A model generated the notes under the pieces. The model ran no database searches. It had not been told where the DNA came from and worked only from the letters and a program-made list of their open reading frames with translations. This document shows, in pieces, positions 1-8,837 of a stretch of DNA of 64,000 nucleotides (its first letter is position 1; every line of letters begins with the position of its first letter). Source of the DNA: Paenibacillus_AA sp045062745 (lineage in GTDB: Bacteria; Bacillota; Bacilli; Paenibacillales; NBRC-103111); assembly GCF_045062745.1 (NCBI RefSeq), contig NZ_JBJGED010000006.1:1-64000 (forward strand), given 5' to 3'. The position numbers were made by a program, and so were the translations under genes.

Positions 1-84
1 AACCTTTAACCTTTAACCTTTAACCTTTAACCTTTAACCTTTAACCTTTAACCTTTAACCTTTAACCTTTAACCTTTAACCTTT
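1..84. repeat. Tandem 7-bp repeat (AACCTTT), 12 copies
   Basis: Twelve perfect head-to-tail copies of AACCTTT fill the first 84 bases and then stop abruptly before a unique sequence. The array begins at the window edge, so its true length is unknown. It precedes the leader of the glutamate synthase gene. Perfect short arrays like this change length by slippage. No coding frame or known binding site explains it. Confidence 0.95.
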
Positions 85-426
85 CCCATTGTGCATGATT
101 ATGTATTCCGCCCTTGAAACGTGCAGTCGAGCCTAGCAGACAAGGACTTTTTTTTGTTATATCCATCGCCGTCAACCGGTACGCCTCGTCGCATAAGCCC
201 CGATTCCGGGCAGCGGACAGCGGAGTCGCAACGGCTATTCGGCAAACCGGCCCGCCCTAACAGGCAAGGCCCATCTTTACTACCCCTTGTTTCGCTACGG
301 CCTCCGCTCCTTTTCGAAAAAGGCGAATGCAGCAGGCTTGTTTTCGATTTCCCAAAAAAGGGGATACGGTTCTTCTAGAAGATAGGGAGGTGAAGGTCGG
401 AATTTTTCGATTCCGGCTGTAACGAT
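85..426 (+). promoter_or_regulatory. Upstream region and hairpin-bearing leader of gltB
   Basis: This 342-base stretch has no convincing gene. A strong ribosome site (GGGAGGTGA, from 385) lies about 35 bases before the only ATG of the next gene, which is too far for normal use. Between them, 396-403 pairs with 410-417 (eight pairs, one G-T, loop TTTTCG). Folding that hairpin would bring the ribosome site to about 12 bases from ATG 427. An in-frame stop at 391 rules out an earlier start. No confident sigma-A promoter was found. Confidence 0.5.
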
Positions 427-3400
427 ATGAATGAAATTATGATCAATGAAGGTCGCTTCCAGGACTTGCTCAAGACGGAGCATGACGCCTGCGGTATTAT
501 TTGCATTATTGAAAAAGACGGCAAGCCGTCCCGCGACAACATCCAAAAAACGATCGAAGCGCTCGTCCTGATGGAGCACCGCTCCGGGTTCATCGACGGC
601 GAAGGCGACGGCTGCGGCATCTTGACCGACATCCCGCGCGCCCTCTGGAGCAGCCGCCTGGAGAAGGCCGGGCTCGACGCGCAGTTGGCCTACGATCCGC
701 ATTTTGCGATCGCGCACATCTTCATCCCGCGTAACCTCGACAAGACGGTCGCTCAAGTACAAACGGAGATCCGTACCATGTTCGCGGAGCGCGACATCGA
801 GATCGTGCTGGAGCAGGAAAACCAAGTGAACAGCAACGTCCTGGGCCGCAATGGCCGCCTGGATGAGCCCACCTTTTGGCAAGTAGCCGCGGTGAACAAA
901 AAGCAGGAAGTCGTCACTGCCGACCACCTGTACGAGCTGCATGTCGCGATCGAAGCGCGCTTCTACGTGCACGTCGCGTCGCTCAGCAACGTAACGGCAG
1001 CCTACAAAGTGATGGGTGCGGCCAGCATCCTGCCGAAGTATTTCAAGGATACGCAAGACCCGCTGTTCGCCGCGCAAGTGACGATCGGCCACAACCGGTA
1101 CTCGACGAACACACTGTCCAGCTTCTTCCGCGTCCAGCCGTTCTCCCTGCTCGGCCACAACGGCGAGATTAATACCGTTAAGAAAATGCGCTATGAAGCC
1201 GACATGATCGGCGTCCCTCTCGTAGACGGTGGCAGTGACTCGCAAGACATGAACCGCGTGATCGAGACGTTCATCCACCGGTTCGGTATGAGCCTGTTCG
1301 AAGCAATGGAGCTCGTATTCCCGCCGATCCACAATGAGATGAAGCTGTTCCGTCCGGAGCTGCAGGATCTCTACGTGTACTACCGTCAAATCTGGGGCCA
1401 CTATGCGCAAGGCCCGGCCGGGATCGTCTCCCGCTATGGCAACGAGTGCGTATTCAGCGTCGATGCCCTTGGTCTTCGTCCGCTATGGATGGTCGAGAGC
1501 GAGACATCACTGTACTTCTCGTCCGAGCAGGGCATCGTTACGGTCGACCAAATGGTCGCCGAGCCGAAGCCGGTCGCACCGGGCGAGAAAATCGGCATTG
1601 AGCTGACCGCCGGTCAGCCGATCCGCATCGTGCCTTACACCGAGCTGCAAGGCAAGGTGCTGGAGCGTACCTCGAAGCGCATCAACATCGGCGGCATGCG
1701 CAAGCATCTGTCGTTCGGCAAGTCCGATGCCGCGACGGCGCCGCTCGCCAAGATCGGCACGACCGACAACGTGTACAGCGCGTTCGGCTGGGATCGCGAT
1801 GGCATCCAGGCGATCGAGTCGATGTCCCAGACCGGGGCGGAGCCGATCCGCTCGCTGGGCTTTGACGGCCCCCATGCGGCGCTGTCCACCGAACGCCAGA
1901 ACATTCCGGATTTCATCAAGGAGAGCGTCGCGGTCGTCACGAACCCTGCCATCGACCGCGACCGCGAGATGGAGCACTTCTCCACCCGCGTCGTGATCGG
2001 GGCTCGCCCTACCATCTACGGTCAAGTCGATAGCGGTGTCCGCTTCGAGCTGATGGCGCCGATGGTATTGGAAGGCGAGAACGGCATCGGCTCCCAAGAG
2101 GAGATTAGCCACATGTCCCTCGAGCAGATCATTGCCGAGTGCGGCCGGCAAGGCGAAGGCGCGGTAGCCCGCCTGTCGCTCACGTTCAAGCGCGGCACTT
2201 CGCTCAAAGCCGCTCTGGAGCAGCTCGCCGCTGACGCTGTGGCTGCCGTGCAGAAAGGTGCGATTCTTGTCGTCCTCGACGACGCCGAAGCGCATCAGAA
2301 CGACAACCTGTGGATGGACCCGCATCTCGCGGTATCCAAGGTCGACATCGCGCTGCGCGGCGTGAAGCTTGGTAGCGGCGACAACCTGCGCCGCCATGCG
2401 GCGATCGCCCTGCGCTCGGCTTCGATCCGCAGCCTGCACGACATCGCGCTGGCTTGCGGACTGGGCGCCGAGATCATCTCCCCTTACCTGTTGTTCGAGA
2501 CGGCAGCAGACAAGGAAGGCGCAGCGGCTGCCCGCAAGGTACTGCTCACGCTGGCCAAGGGGCTCGAGAAAGTCATCTCGACGATTGGTACGCACGAGCT
2601 GCGCGGCTACACCCGCTTCTTCTCTTCGATCGGCTTGAAGCCGGAGCTCGCGGAAGTGCTCGACATCGTCAACTATCTGGGCAGCGAGTCGGCCGGTACC
2701 GGCTTCGCCGAGCTGGAGCAGGATGCGAACGCCCGCTATGCGGACTATGCCAATCCGAAGGCGAAGGCGGCGAAAAATTTCCGCTTCTTCCAACGGATGT
2801 GGAAGGCGCTCGGCGACGCCGCTTCGGGCGAAGCACCGTACAGCCAGTATATGGATAAGCTGCGCGAGGAAGAAAAGCGCAACCCGATCTCCATCCGCCA
2901 CGTAGCCGACTTCAACTACGCGAAGGCGCTCCATGGCCGCAAGCCGCTGGATCCGTCGCAGGTCGACATCTCGATCGGCGGACACAGCCTGCCGATGCTC
3001 ATCTCCTCCATGTCGTTCGGCTCGCAGAACGAGACGGCGTTCCGCGCCTATGCGGAAGCCGGCGAGCGGCTGAACATGGTGACGATGAACGGCGAAGGCG
3101 GTGAGATCAAGGATATGCTCGGCCGCTACAAGAAGACGCGCGGCGCGCAGGTCGCTTCCGGCCGCTTCGGGATCAACGTCGAGCTGATGAACGCCGTCGC
3201 GTTCCTGGAGATCAAGGTCGGCCAGGGCGCGAAGCCGGGGGAAGGCGGTCACCTGCCGGGCTCCAAGGTTACGGCGAAGATCGCTGCGGCTCGGAACGCT
3301 ACGATCGGATCCGACCTGATCTCGCCATCGAACAACCATGACATCTATTCGATCGAAGACTTGGCCCAGCTGATCAGCGAGCTGAAGGAAGCGAGCGGCC

Positions 3401-4977
3401 GCAAAGCCAAGATCATCGTGAAATGCCCGGTTGTGCCGGGGATCGGCACGATCGCCGTCGGCGTAGCCAAGGCGGGCGCGGACGTCATCACCTTGTCCGG
3501 CTTCGACGGCGGTACGGGTGCGGCGCGCGTCCACTCGATCACCCATGTAGGCTTGCCTACGGAGATCGGGACGAAGCTCGCTCACGTCGCCCTGATCGAA
3601 GCAGGCTTGCGACATCAGGTCGAACTGTGGTCCGATGGCGGACTGAAGTCTGGCGCCGACGTCGTGAAGATGGTCATGCTGGGCGCGAACCGCGCCGGCT
3701 TCGGCAGCCTCGCGATGCAGTCGATCGGCTGTACGACTTGCCGCGGCTGCCACCTCGACACATGCCACGTCGGCATTGCGACTCAGATCGACTCCATGGA
3801 GGAAGCCGATGAGAAAGGGCTGCGCCGCTTCGTTCCTCGCGTCTACGAGACGGCTGTAGACAGCCTGGTGCGCCTGTTCGGCGGCATCGGCGACGAAGTG
3901 CGTCAGATCGTCGCAGACCTCGGCTACTCGAGCCTGCAAGAGCTCGTCGGCCGTTCCGACCTGCTCGAGCAGACGGCGAAGCAAGACCGCATCGACCTGT
4001 CCGACATTTTGCGTCCGGCTCCGATCTCGTTCCTGCAAGCCGCTTCGGAAGCTAGAGCGCAAGCGGCCGCTACCTCCTCGGACATCCGCGTCGCGGTCGG
4101 TGCCGAAGGCCAAGAGTTCTATCCGGACTCCGTCGCCTTCAGCAGCGGACCGATCGTGCGCAAGTGGTCCAAGGTCAATGCGGAATCGCGGATTCTCGGC
4201 ACGCGCTACTCGAGCCATCGCGTCCGCGACCGGTTCGACGGCAGCTATGACCAGCTTCCGGAGATTACGCTCCAGCTGACCGACGGCTCCGTACCGGGCA
4301 ACGGCTTGGGCGCGTTCAACGCCCGGGGCGTGAACATCACGGTCCAGGGCGGCGCCGAAGACGGTGTCGGCAAAATGTCGCTCGGCGGCAAAGTCGCCAT
4401 CATGAAGACGATCGGCAAGCATGGCCGCTTCATCAACGGCTCCGTCGGCAAGTCGTTCGCCTATGGCGCTCAGAAAGGGCTGTTCATCGTCCAAGGCGGC
4501 GCCGACTCCCGCGCCTGCATCCGGTTGTCCGGGGCAGACGTCATCTTTGGCGGCGAGATCGCCGCTCCGCTGCAGGATGAGCTCGGCAACATCGCGAGCC
4601 GCGCGAACCTGAAAGGCTTCGCGTTCGAGTACATGACGAACGGCCGTGCCGTAGTCATGGGCGACCCGGGTCCCTGGATCTGCGCCGGGATGACCGGCGG
4701 GGTCGTGTACCAGCGCCTCGTGCCAGAGCTTGGCCTCGACACGCAAGCGATCGAGCGCCGCGTCGCCAAAGGCGCGAAGGTCAGCCTGCAACCGCTGGGC
4801 GAGAAGAGCCGCACGGACTTGACCGAGCTGCTCGGCGCTTACAAGCAAGAGCTGCTCGCGACCGGCCAATCGGAAGCCGCCGCGAAGATCGACGCGCTGC
4901 TCGGCAACTTGGACGCGAACTTCGTCCGCATCTCCCCGGTCGGCATGCAAGCCGATCAATCCGTGGCAACCGAATAA
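427..4977 (+). CDS. gltB: Glutamate synthase, large subunit (GOGAT)
   Basis: A cytoplasmic flavo-iron-sulfur enzyme that makes two glutamates from glutamine and 2-oxoglutarate; the large subunit holds the glutaminase and synthase sites. At 1516 residues it matches the family (about 1500). The Ntn amidotransferase nucleophile is Cys22 in HDACGI, so a short propeptide should be removed. The 3Fe-4S cysteines lie in the CTTCRGCHLDTCHVG motif near residue 1101, in the C-x5-C-x4-C spacing. The FMN-binding synthase barrel spans roughly 850-1180 and the C-terminal beta-helix 1250-1480. No small subunit (gltD) follows; a terminator and an unrelated protease gene come next, so the partner must be encoded elsewhere or the protein may use ferredoxin. 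The start has no adjacent ribosome site (see the leader entry). Confidence 0.95.
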   Translation: MNEIMINEGRFQDLLKTEHDACGIICIIEKDGKPSRDNIQKTIEALVLMEHRSGFIDGEGDGCGILTDIPRALWSSRLEKAGLDAQLAYDPHFAIAHIFIPRNLDKTVAQVQTEIRTMFAERDIEIVLEQENQVNSNVLGRNGRLDEPTFWQVAAVNKKQEVVTADHLYELHVAIEARFYVHVASLSNVTAAYKVMGAASILPKYFKDTQDPLFAAQVTIGHNRYSTNTLSSFFRVQPFSLLGHNGEINTVKKMRYEADMIGVPLVDGGSDSQDMNRVIETFIHRFGMSLFEAMELVFPPIHNEMKLFRPELQDLYVYYRQIWGHYAQGPAGIVSRYGNECVFSVDALGLRPLWMVESETSLYFSSEQGIVTVDQMVAEPKPVAPGEKIGIELTAGQPIRIVPYTELQGKVLERTSKRINIGGMRKHLSFGKSDAATAPLAKIGTTDNVYSAFGWDRDGIQAIESMSQTGAEPIRSLGFDGPHAALSTERQNIPDFIKESVAVVTNPAIDRDREMEHFSTRVVIGARPTIYGQVDSGVRFELMAPMVLEGENGIGSQEEISHMSLEQIIAECGRQGEGAVARLSLTFKRGTSLKAALEQLAADAVAAVQKGAILVVLDDAEAHQNDNLWMDPHLAVSKVDIALRGVKLGSGDNLRRHAAIALRSASIRSLHDIALACGLGAEIISPYLLFETAADKEGAAAARKVLLTLAKGLEKVISTIGTHELRGYTRFFSSIGLKPELAEVLDIVNYLGSESAGTGFAELEQDANARYADYANPKAKAAKNFRFFQRMWKALGDAASGEAPYSQYMDKLREEEKRNPISIRHVADFNYAKALHGRKPLDPSQVDISIGGHSLPMLISSMSFGSQNETAFRAYAEAGERLNMVTMNGEGGEIKDMLGRYKKTRGAQVASGRFGINVELMNAVAFLEIKVGQGAKPGEGGHLPGSKVTAKIAAARNATIGSDLISPSNNHDIYSIEDLAQLISELKEASGRKAKIIVKCPVVPGIGTIAVGVAKAGADVITLSGFDGGTGAARVHSITHVGLPTEIGTKLAHVALIEAGLRHQVELWSDGGLKSGADVVKMVMLGANRAGFGSLAMQSIGCTTCRGCHLDTCHVGIATQIDSMEEADEKGLRRFVPRVYETAVDSLVRLFGGIGDEVRQIVADLGYSSLQELVGRSDLLEQTAKQDRIDLSDILRPAPISFLQAASEARAQAAATSSDIRVAVGAEGQEFYPDSVAFSSGPIVRKWSKVNAESRILGTRYSSHRVRDRFDGSYDQLPEITLQLTDGSVPGNGLGAFNARGVNITVQGGAEDGVGKMSLGGKVAIMKTIGKHGRFINGSVGKSFAYGAQKGLFIVQGGADSRACIRLSGADVIFGGEIAAPLQDELGNIASRANLKGFAFEYMTNGRAVVMGDPGPWICAGMTGGVVYQRLVPELGLDTQAIERRVAKGAKVSLQPLGEKSRTDLTELLGAYKQELLATGQSEAAAKIDALLGNLDANFVRISPVGMQADQSVATE

Positions 4978-4995
4978 CGCTCATTTACCGCTAAT

Positions 4996-5047
4996 GACCC
5001 GGCTGGCGTCCTCCTTGGAGGATCGTCCGGCCGGGTCTTTTTCTTTT
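4996..5047 (+). terminator. Rho-independent terminator after gltB
   Basis: GACCCGGC (4996-5003) pairs with GCCGGGTC (5030-5037), followed by a T-rich tract. It ends the gltB transcript and shows that gltB is monocistronic. Confidence 0.85.
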
Positions 5048-5100
5048 GCCTAATGTGCAGTAAGATAGTAGGTAAACCTAAATGACAGGGGTGCACCGCT

Positions 5101-6144
5101 ATGAGGAAGAGCTGGTTTGCTTTAATCGGACGGCGGTGGAAGCTCCTCTTCGTCCTCTTGCTGCTCCTGCTCGCGATCTCGTATATCCCGCTGCCCTACT
5201 ATGTGGAGCTCCCCGGGTCGGCCGAGCCGCTCGACGAACGCGTGTCCGTGCAGGGCCAACCGCATCCCGATCGGGGCGAACTGATGTTCACGACCGTCTA
5301 TTCGATCAGCGCCAACCCGTACGTCTGGCTGTATGGCAAGCTGGCGCCTCACGCGGATCTCGTTCCGGCGAGCAAGAAGCTCGGCCTGGTGCGCAATCAA
5401 GAGTCGTACAACCGGCTCTTGGAATGGATGCGCGACGACTCCGAAGCGAGTGCCGTCATTGCTGCCCTACATGTGCTTAATAAGCCGGTACAGCTGAATT
5501 ACGAGGGCGTTATCATCAATTATTTTCTGCCGAATGCCCCTTCCGCGAACGTCTTGTTCGAAGGCGACATCGTGACGGCTGTCGAAGGGCGTTCCATCAA
5601 GACCGCCGAGGACCTGCGCACGATTCTGGCCGACAAGCGTCCCGGCGACAAGGTCACGGCTGCGGTGAAGCGCGGCTCGAAGACCGAGCAGCTCAGCGTC
5701 CCTCTGATGGAGCTGGACGATGCGGCCGGCAAACGAACCGGCTTCGGCTTCGGGTTCGCAACCGTGCAATATCCGATCCATCAGGAGCAGATCGATTTCA
5801 AGTTGAGCGATATCGGCGGCCCCTCGGCCGGCTTCATGCTGGCGCTGGAGATCGTCTCTCAATACCGGAATGGCGAGCTGCCTCGCGGCTACCGCATTGC
5901 CGGGACCGGTACGGTAGATGCTAACGGTACGATCGGACAGATCGGCGGCATCGACCACAAGATTATCGCCGCCTCTAAGAACCGGGCCGATTACTTCCTG
6001 CTTCCGAAGAACGTCAATCCGACCGATCACAACGAGACCGAGGCGCTCGAAGCCTACCGCAAGCTGAATACCAAGATGAAGCTCGTCCCGGTGACCACCT
6101 TGGCCGAAGCCGTACAATTCTTGGAGCAGCTGCCTTCTAAGTAA
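5101..6144 (+). CDS. ylbL: PDZ-Lon family membrane serine protease (YlbL/SepM type)
   Basis: A membrane-anchored protease of 347 residues, close to the ~341 of YlbL. An N-terminal transmembrane helix (about 11-29) is followed by an extracytoplasmic region, a PDZ domain (about 130-205, FEGDIVTAVEGRSI) and a Lon-type protease domain. The catalytic Ser lies in GGPSAGF and the Lys in GGIDHKIIAASK, the expected Ser-Lys dyad. SepM of streptococci trims a competence peptide and YlbL of Bacillus is linked to DNA-damage recovery; the substrate here cannot be read from sequence. It stands alone between a terminator and a convergent gene. Confidence 0.9.
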   Translation: MRKSWFALIGRRWKLLFVLLLLLLAISYIPLPYYVELPGSAEPLDERVSVQGQPHPDRGELMFTTVYSISANPYVWLYGKLAPHADLVPASKKLGLVRNQESYNRLLEWMRDDSEASAVIAALHVLNKPVQLNYEGVIINYFLPNAPSANVLFEGDIVTAVEGRSIKTAEDLRTILADKRPGDKVTAAVKRGSKTEQLSVPLMELDDAAGKRTGFGFGFATVQYPIHQEQIDFKLSDIGGPSAGFMLALEIVSQYRNGELPRGYRIAGTGTVDANGTIGQIGGIDHKIIAASKNRADYFLLPKNVNPTDHNETEALEAYRKLNTKMKLVPVTTLAEAVQFLEQLPSK

Positions 6145-6164
6145 GACTGGGGTGCCGACTGCGC

Positions 6165-6506
6165 CTAATGGTGCGGATGGGACGGGCCGATCCGGGATGG
6201 CGCCGGGCTGCCGGTTGGTACCGGCTGAACGCCCTCGATCGTATTCGGGGTCCCGCCACTCGTGTCGCTGGGGCGAATATTCGGGCTGGTGCGGTACTGC
6301 TTCTCCGCTTCCGAGCCGCCCTGCGGGAGATTCGTATTGACGCGGCCCTGATCGACGTTCTTGTCCTGAATCATCCCGCGACGATCCATATTATGCTGCT
6401 GCTTGATTTGTAACGTCGAATCCCGATTGCATGCGGTGATGCTCATGAGGCCGGCCGCCATCGCGATCACGATCGTCCCTTTGATCATTTTGCCTGATAG
6501 GGTCAT
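6165..6506 (-). CDS. Small secreted lipoprotein, function unknown
   Basis: 113 residues. A signal peptide runs from MTLSGKM to a lipobox (ITAC), with Cys at about residue 26 as the lipidation site. The mature part is polar and low in complexity (Gln, Asn, Pro, Ser), ending PSHPHH. I chose ATG 6506 because AAAGGAG lies 7 bases upstream; a longer frame to 6554 lacks a ribosome site and would bury the signal peptide. It converges on ylbL (20-base gap). No family recognised. Confidence 0.75.
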   Translation of the reverse strand: MTLSGKMIKGTIVIAMAAGLMSITACNRDSTLQIKQQHNMDRRGMIQDKNVDQGRVNTNLPQGGSEAEKQYRTSPNIRPSDTSGGTPNTIEGVQPVPTGSPAPSRIGPSHPHH

Positions 6507-6617
6507 GGTGAAGCGCTCCTTTCTCGCTCTGCGAGTCTGCAGTTGCCAATCCACCTTAGCGTGCCCATTTTGACCGAATTTTTACAAAGCAACTCATTTG
6601 CCTAAAGGGGTGTCTCC

Positions 6618-7367
6618 ATGAAACGCACATTGACCACACAAACGATTCTGTTCGATTTGGACGATACGCTGATTCATTGCAACAAATATTTCGATTTCGT
6701 CCTGGACCAATTCTTCGATCTGATGACGACCTGGTTCGCCGGGTACCGCGTCACAAAGGAGGAAGTGAAGACGAAGCAGTATGAGATCGACGAGCAAGGC
6801 GTGCAGAAGCATGGCTTCGTGTCGGATCACTTCCCGCAGTCGCTTGTCGATACGTATATCCACTTCAGCACCGTGACCGGACGCGAGACTTCCGTGGAGG
6901 AGCAGGAGCGGCTGTACGATCTGGGGAACAGCGTGTATACGCTCACGATCGAGCCTTATCCGAACATGACCGAGACGCTGGAGAAGCTGGTGCTGCAGGG
7001 CCACGAATTGTTTCTGTATACGGGCGGGGATACGGTGATTCAAGAGCGCAAGGTGAAGCAGATGGGGTTGAACGCGTTTTTCGGTGACCGCATTTTCATC
7101 TCGCCGCACAAAACGACCGCTATGATGGAGTCCATCCTGGACAAGCAGCGGTTCGATCGGAACAAGACGTGGATGATCGGCAACTCGATCCGGACGGACA
7201 TCGTCCCCGCCATCGAGACGGGCATCAATGCGATTCATATCCCGGCGATCAGCGAGTGGAAGTACAATATCGTGGAAATTCAGTCGAAGCCGCAGCGGCT
7301 GTACTTGCAGCTGAAATCGCTGCTGGAGGTCCCTCCTGCCATTCTGCAGTATGGGACGCTGGGGTGA
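6618..7367 (+). CDS. HAD-superfamily hydrolase (phosphatase-like)
   Basis: 249 residues. Motif I is FDLDDTLIH (Asp at about 13 and 15), motif II the Thr of FLYTGGD, motif III a Lys near TTAMMES or DRNKT, and motif IV MIGNSIRTDIVPA. An all-helical cap lies between motifs I and II (about 25-110), as in class IA phosphatases. The substrate is not predictable. The ribosome site AAAGGGGTG sits before ATG 6618. It is transcribed divergently from the lipoprotein gene. Confidence 0.85.
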   Translation: MKRTLTTQTILFDLDDTLIHCNKYFDFVLDQFFDLMTTWFAGYRVTKEEVKTKQYEIDEQGVQKHGFVSDHFPQSLVDTYIHFSTVTGRETSVEEQERLYDLGNSVYTLTIEPYPNMTETLEKLVLQGHELFLYTGGDTVIQERKVKQMGLNAFFGDRIFISPHKTTAMMESILDKQRFDRNKTWMIGNSIRTDIVPAIETGINAIHIPAISEWKYNIVEIQSKPQRLYLQLKSLLEVPPAILQYGTLG

Positions 7368-7385
7368 CCGTGTTGGTAAGAGGCC

Positions 7386-7557
7386 GGTGTGAGGCGAGTT
7401 TGGGGCGGGTTTGAGGCGGGTCCCAGGTGGGTTGAGGCGGTTTCCCGTAGGTCTGAGGCGAGTCCCAGGCGGGTTTGACGCAGGTTTAAGGTGAGTGCCA
7501 GGCGGGTTGAGGCGGAATTGTCACAGGTCTAGGCGAGTCCCAGGCGGGTTTGAGCCG
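7386..7557. repeat. Degenerate ~20-bp tandem repeat, about eight units
   Basis: Units resemble GTTTGAGGCGAGTCCCAGGCGG with many substitutions and small indels. Two near-identical stretches, GTCTGAGGCGAGTCCCAGGC (7451) and GTCTAGGCGAGTCCCAGGC (7528), suggest a higher-order period of about 77 bases. It is strongly G-rich on this strand and not coding. Confidence 0.8.
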
Positions 7558-7633
7558 GAAGCTCCATGTGGACTTGTGCTCTCTTGCCCCTATACTCTTC
7601 CGCCCTGTGCCCCTGTCCCCTTCGAATTCTGAG

Positions 7634-7840
7634 TTGTAAACCTAACTTTACAATTAGAAAAGGTATGTTTACTATTTTGGCGCTCAGTATGCCGATTTTC
7701 CCAAATAGTAAACTAATCTTTGGTTAATAGTTTAGTGCACTTAACTATTAACCAAAGATGGCTTTACTATTGCCGCTTCTTCCGACCACTGGTCCTAGAA
7801 TAGTTAACATGCACTTACAACGAGTAAACTTCTGTTTACT
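7634..7840. repeat. Cluster of four inverted repeats sharing a GTTTACT/AGTAAAC core
   Basis: The arms are perfect: TTGTAAA/TTTACAA (7634-7640, 7647-7653); GTTTACTATTT/AAATAGTAAAC (7667-7677, 7703-7713); a 17-base pair of arms (7716-7732, 7743-7759) with a 10-base loop; and AGTAAAC/GTTTACT (7823-7829, 7834-7840). The base composition is far more AT-rich than the flanks. No T tract follows the largest arm, so it is not a simple terminator. It may be an operator array or a remnant of a small mobile element. Confidence 0.8.
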
Positions 7841-7885
7841 ACGCTCCCCTACATAAACAAACCCAGCGAAAAAGGACGTGCCCAA

Positions 7886-8377
7886 GTGGCGAATTCCCGT
7901 TTTTATTACCGCGACCCGCAAGCCCCGGAGCCGAACCAGCCGATGGGGCTGGGCGTCATAGCGATTATTGAGCAGAACGGCTCCCTCCTCGTAGAGAAGC
8001 GCACCGACAGCGATCGTTGGGCACTGATCGGAGGGGCGATCGAACCGAATGAGACTCTGCTCGAAGCGCTCCATCGCGAAGTAAAAGAGGAGACCGGCTT
8101 AACCGTCTCCTCTGCTTCCCTATTCGGAACGTTCTCCGATCCATCGCGCCTCATTGCCTTTCCCAGCGGCCGCGTCAAGCGGATTGTGACGCTCGCGTAC
8201 CAGGTGGAAGTCGAGCCGTTCACCGAGCTCATAGTTAGCGAGGAATCGCTCGAGCTGCGCTTCGTTCCGTTAGCCGACCTGCTCGAGCTCCCGCTGGCGG
8301 AGACGCACCATCCCATCGTACACGCTCTGCTCGACCAACGCGGCCACGTTAGTCCAAGTGGCGTCACGTTGTGGTAA
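7886..8377 (+). CDS. Nudix hydrolase
   Basis: 163 residues. A complete Nudix box, G-x5-E-x7-REVKEETGL, lies at about residues 50-72, so hydrolysis of a nucleoside diphosphate-linked compound is expected; the substrate is unknown. Translation starts at GTG 7886, nine bases after AAAGGA. The gene lies directly downstream of the palindrome cluster, which may contain its control region, and converges on a small membrane-protein gene. Confidence 0.88.
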   Translation: MANSRFYYRDPQAPEPNQPMGLGVIAIIEQNGSLLVEKRTDSDRWALIGGAIEPNETLLEALHREVKEETGLTVSSASLFGTFSDPSRLIAFPSGRVKRIVTLAYQVEVEPFTELIVSEESLELRFVPLADLLELPLAETHHPIVHALLDQRGHVSPSGVTLW

Positions 8378-8386
8378 TCGTGAATG

Positions 8387-8746
8387 TTACCACCGGGTGC
8401 TGCCATGCACTCTGCGGCTGGAATTGCCTTCGAAAATCGCGTTCAGCAGCAGTACGACGGCGGTCAAGATGTGCATCAGCATCCCCAGGAACGGGATCCA
8501 AGCCAAGCAAGAGGTGACGATCCCGAGGACGCTGCCGAGTCGGCCTGTGTTCTCCTTGCTGCACAGGAGCAAGGTGATGATGTGCAGAATCAGCATCACC
8601 CACAAGGGCGTATAGCCCGTCGATATAATGAACAGGCCGCCCAGAACCGGGATCCCGAGAAATGCCTCCATGGCCCCCGTAACAAACTTCATAATTCGCG
8701 ATGTACTCAACTTCCATTCCTCCTCGAATTGCTTTCTGATGCTCAT
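8387..8746 (-). CDS. Small integral membrane protein, function unknown
   Basis: About 119 residues with three hydrophobic segments (around 22-42, 46-61 and 73-100) after a charged N-terminus (MSIRKQFEEEWK). The start at 8746 follows GGGTGAT; an ATG at 8773 in the same frame is an alternative. No family is recognised with certainty. It converges with the Nudix gene (9-base gap). Confidence 0.6.
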   Translation of the reverse strand: MSIRKQFEEEWKLSTSRIMKFVTGAMEAFLGIPVLGGLFIISTGYTPLWVMLILHIITLLLCSKENTGRLGSVLGIVTSCLAWIPFLGMLMHILTAVVLLLNAIFEGNSSRRVHGSTRW

Positions 8747-8837
8747 TATATCACCCGTCCGACCGTTGTACATTGGTCTTCCGTTTGGCTCCGGCCTGGA
8801 CCTAAGGCTAGTTCGGGGAGTATTGGGATTGGCTTCT

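Larger units (their letters stand above)
7368..7885. other. Gene-free 518-base gap with repeats and palindromes
   Basis: It holds no credible frame. The left third is a G-rich degenerate tandem repeat and the right half an AT-rich cluster of inverted repeats (both listed separately). The ribosome site of the next gene (AAAGGA, 7871-7876) closes the region. Confidence 0.8.

Noticed and set aside
295..1410. Long minus-strand frame opposite gltB
   Set aside because: It is a mirror frame of a GC-rich gene; no ribosome site or family, and gltB is certain. The same applies to 1507-4959.
8364..8717. 117-codon frame with GAGGAGG before its ATG
   Set aside because: The site is good, but the product is His/Arg/Gly-rich without fold signs, while the overlapping frame has clear membrane helices.
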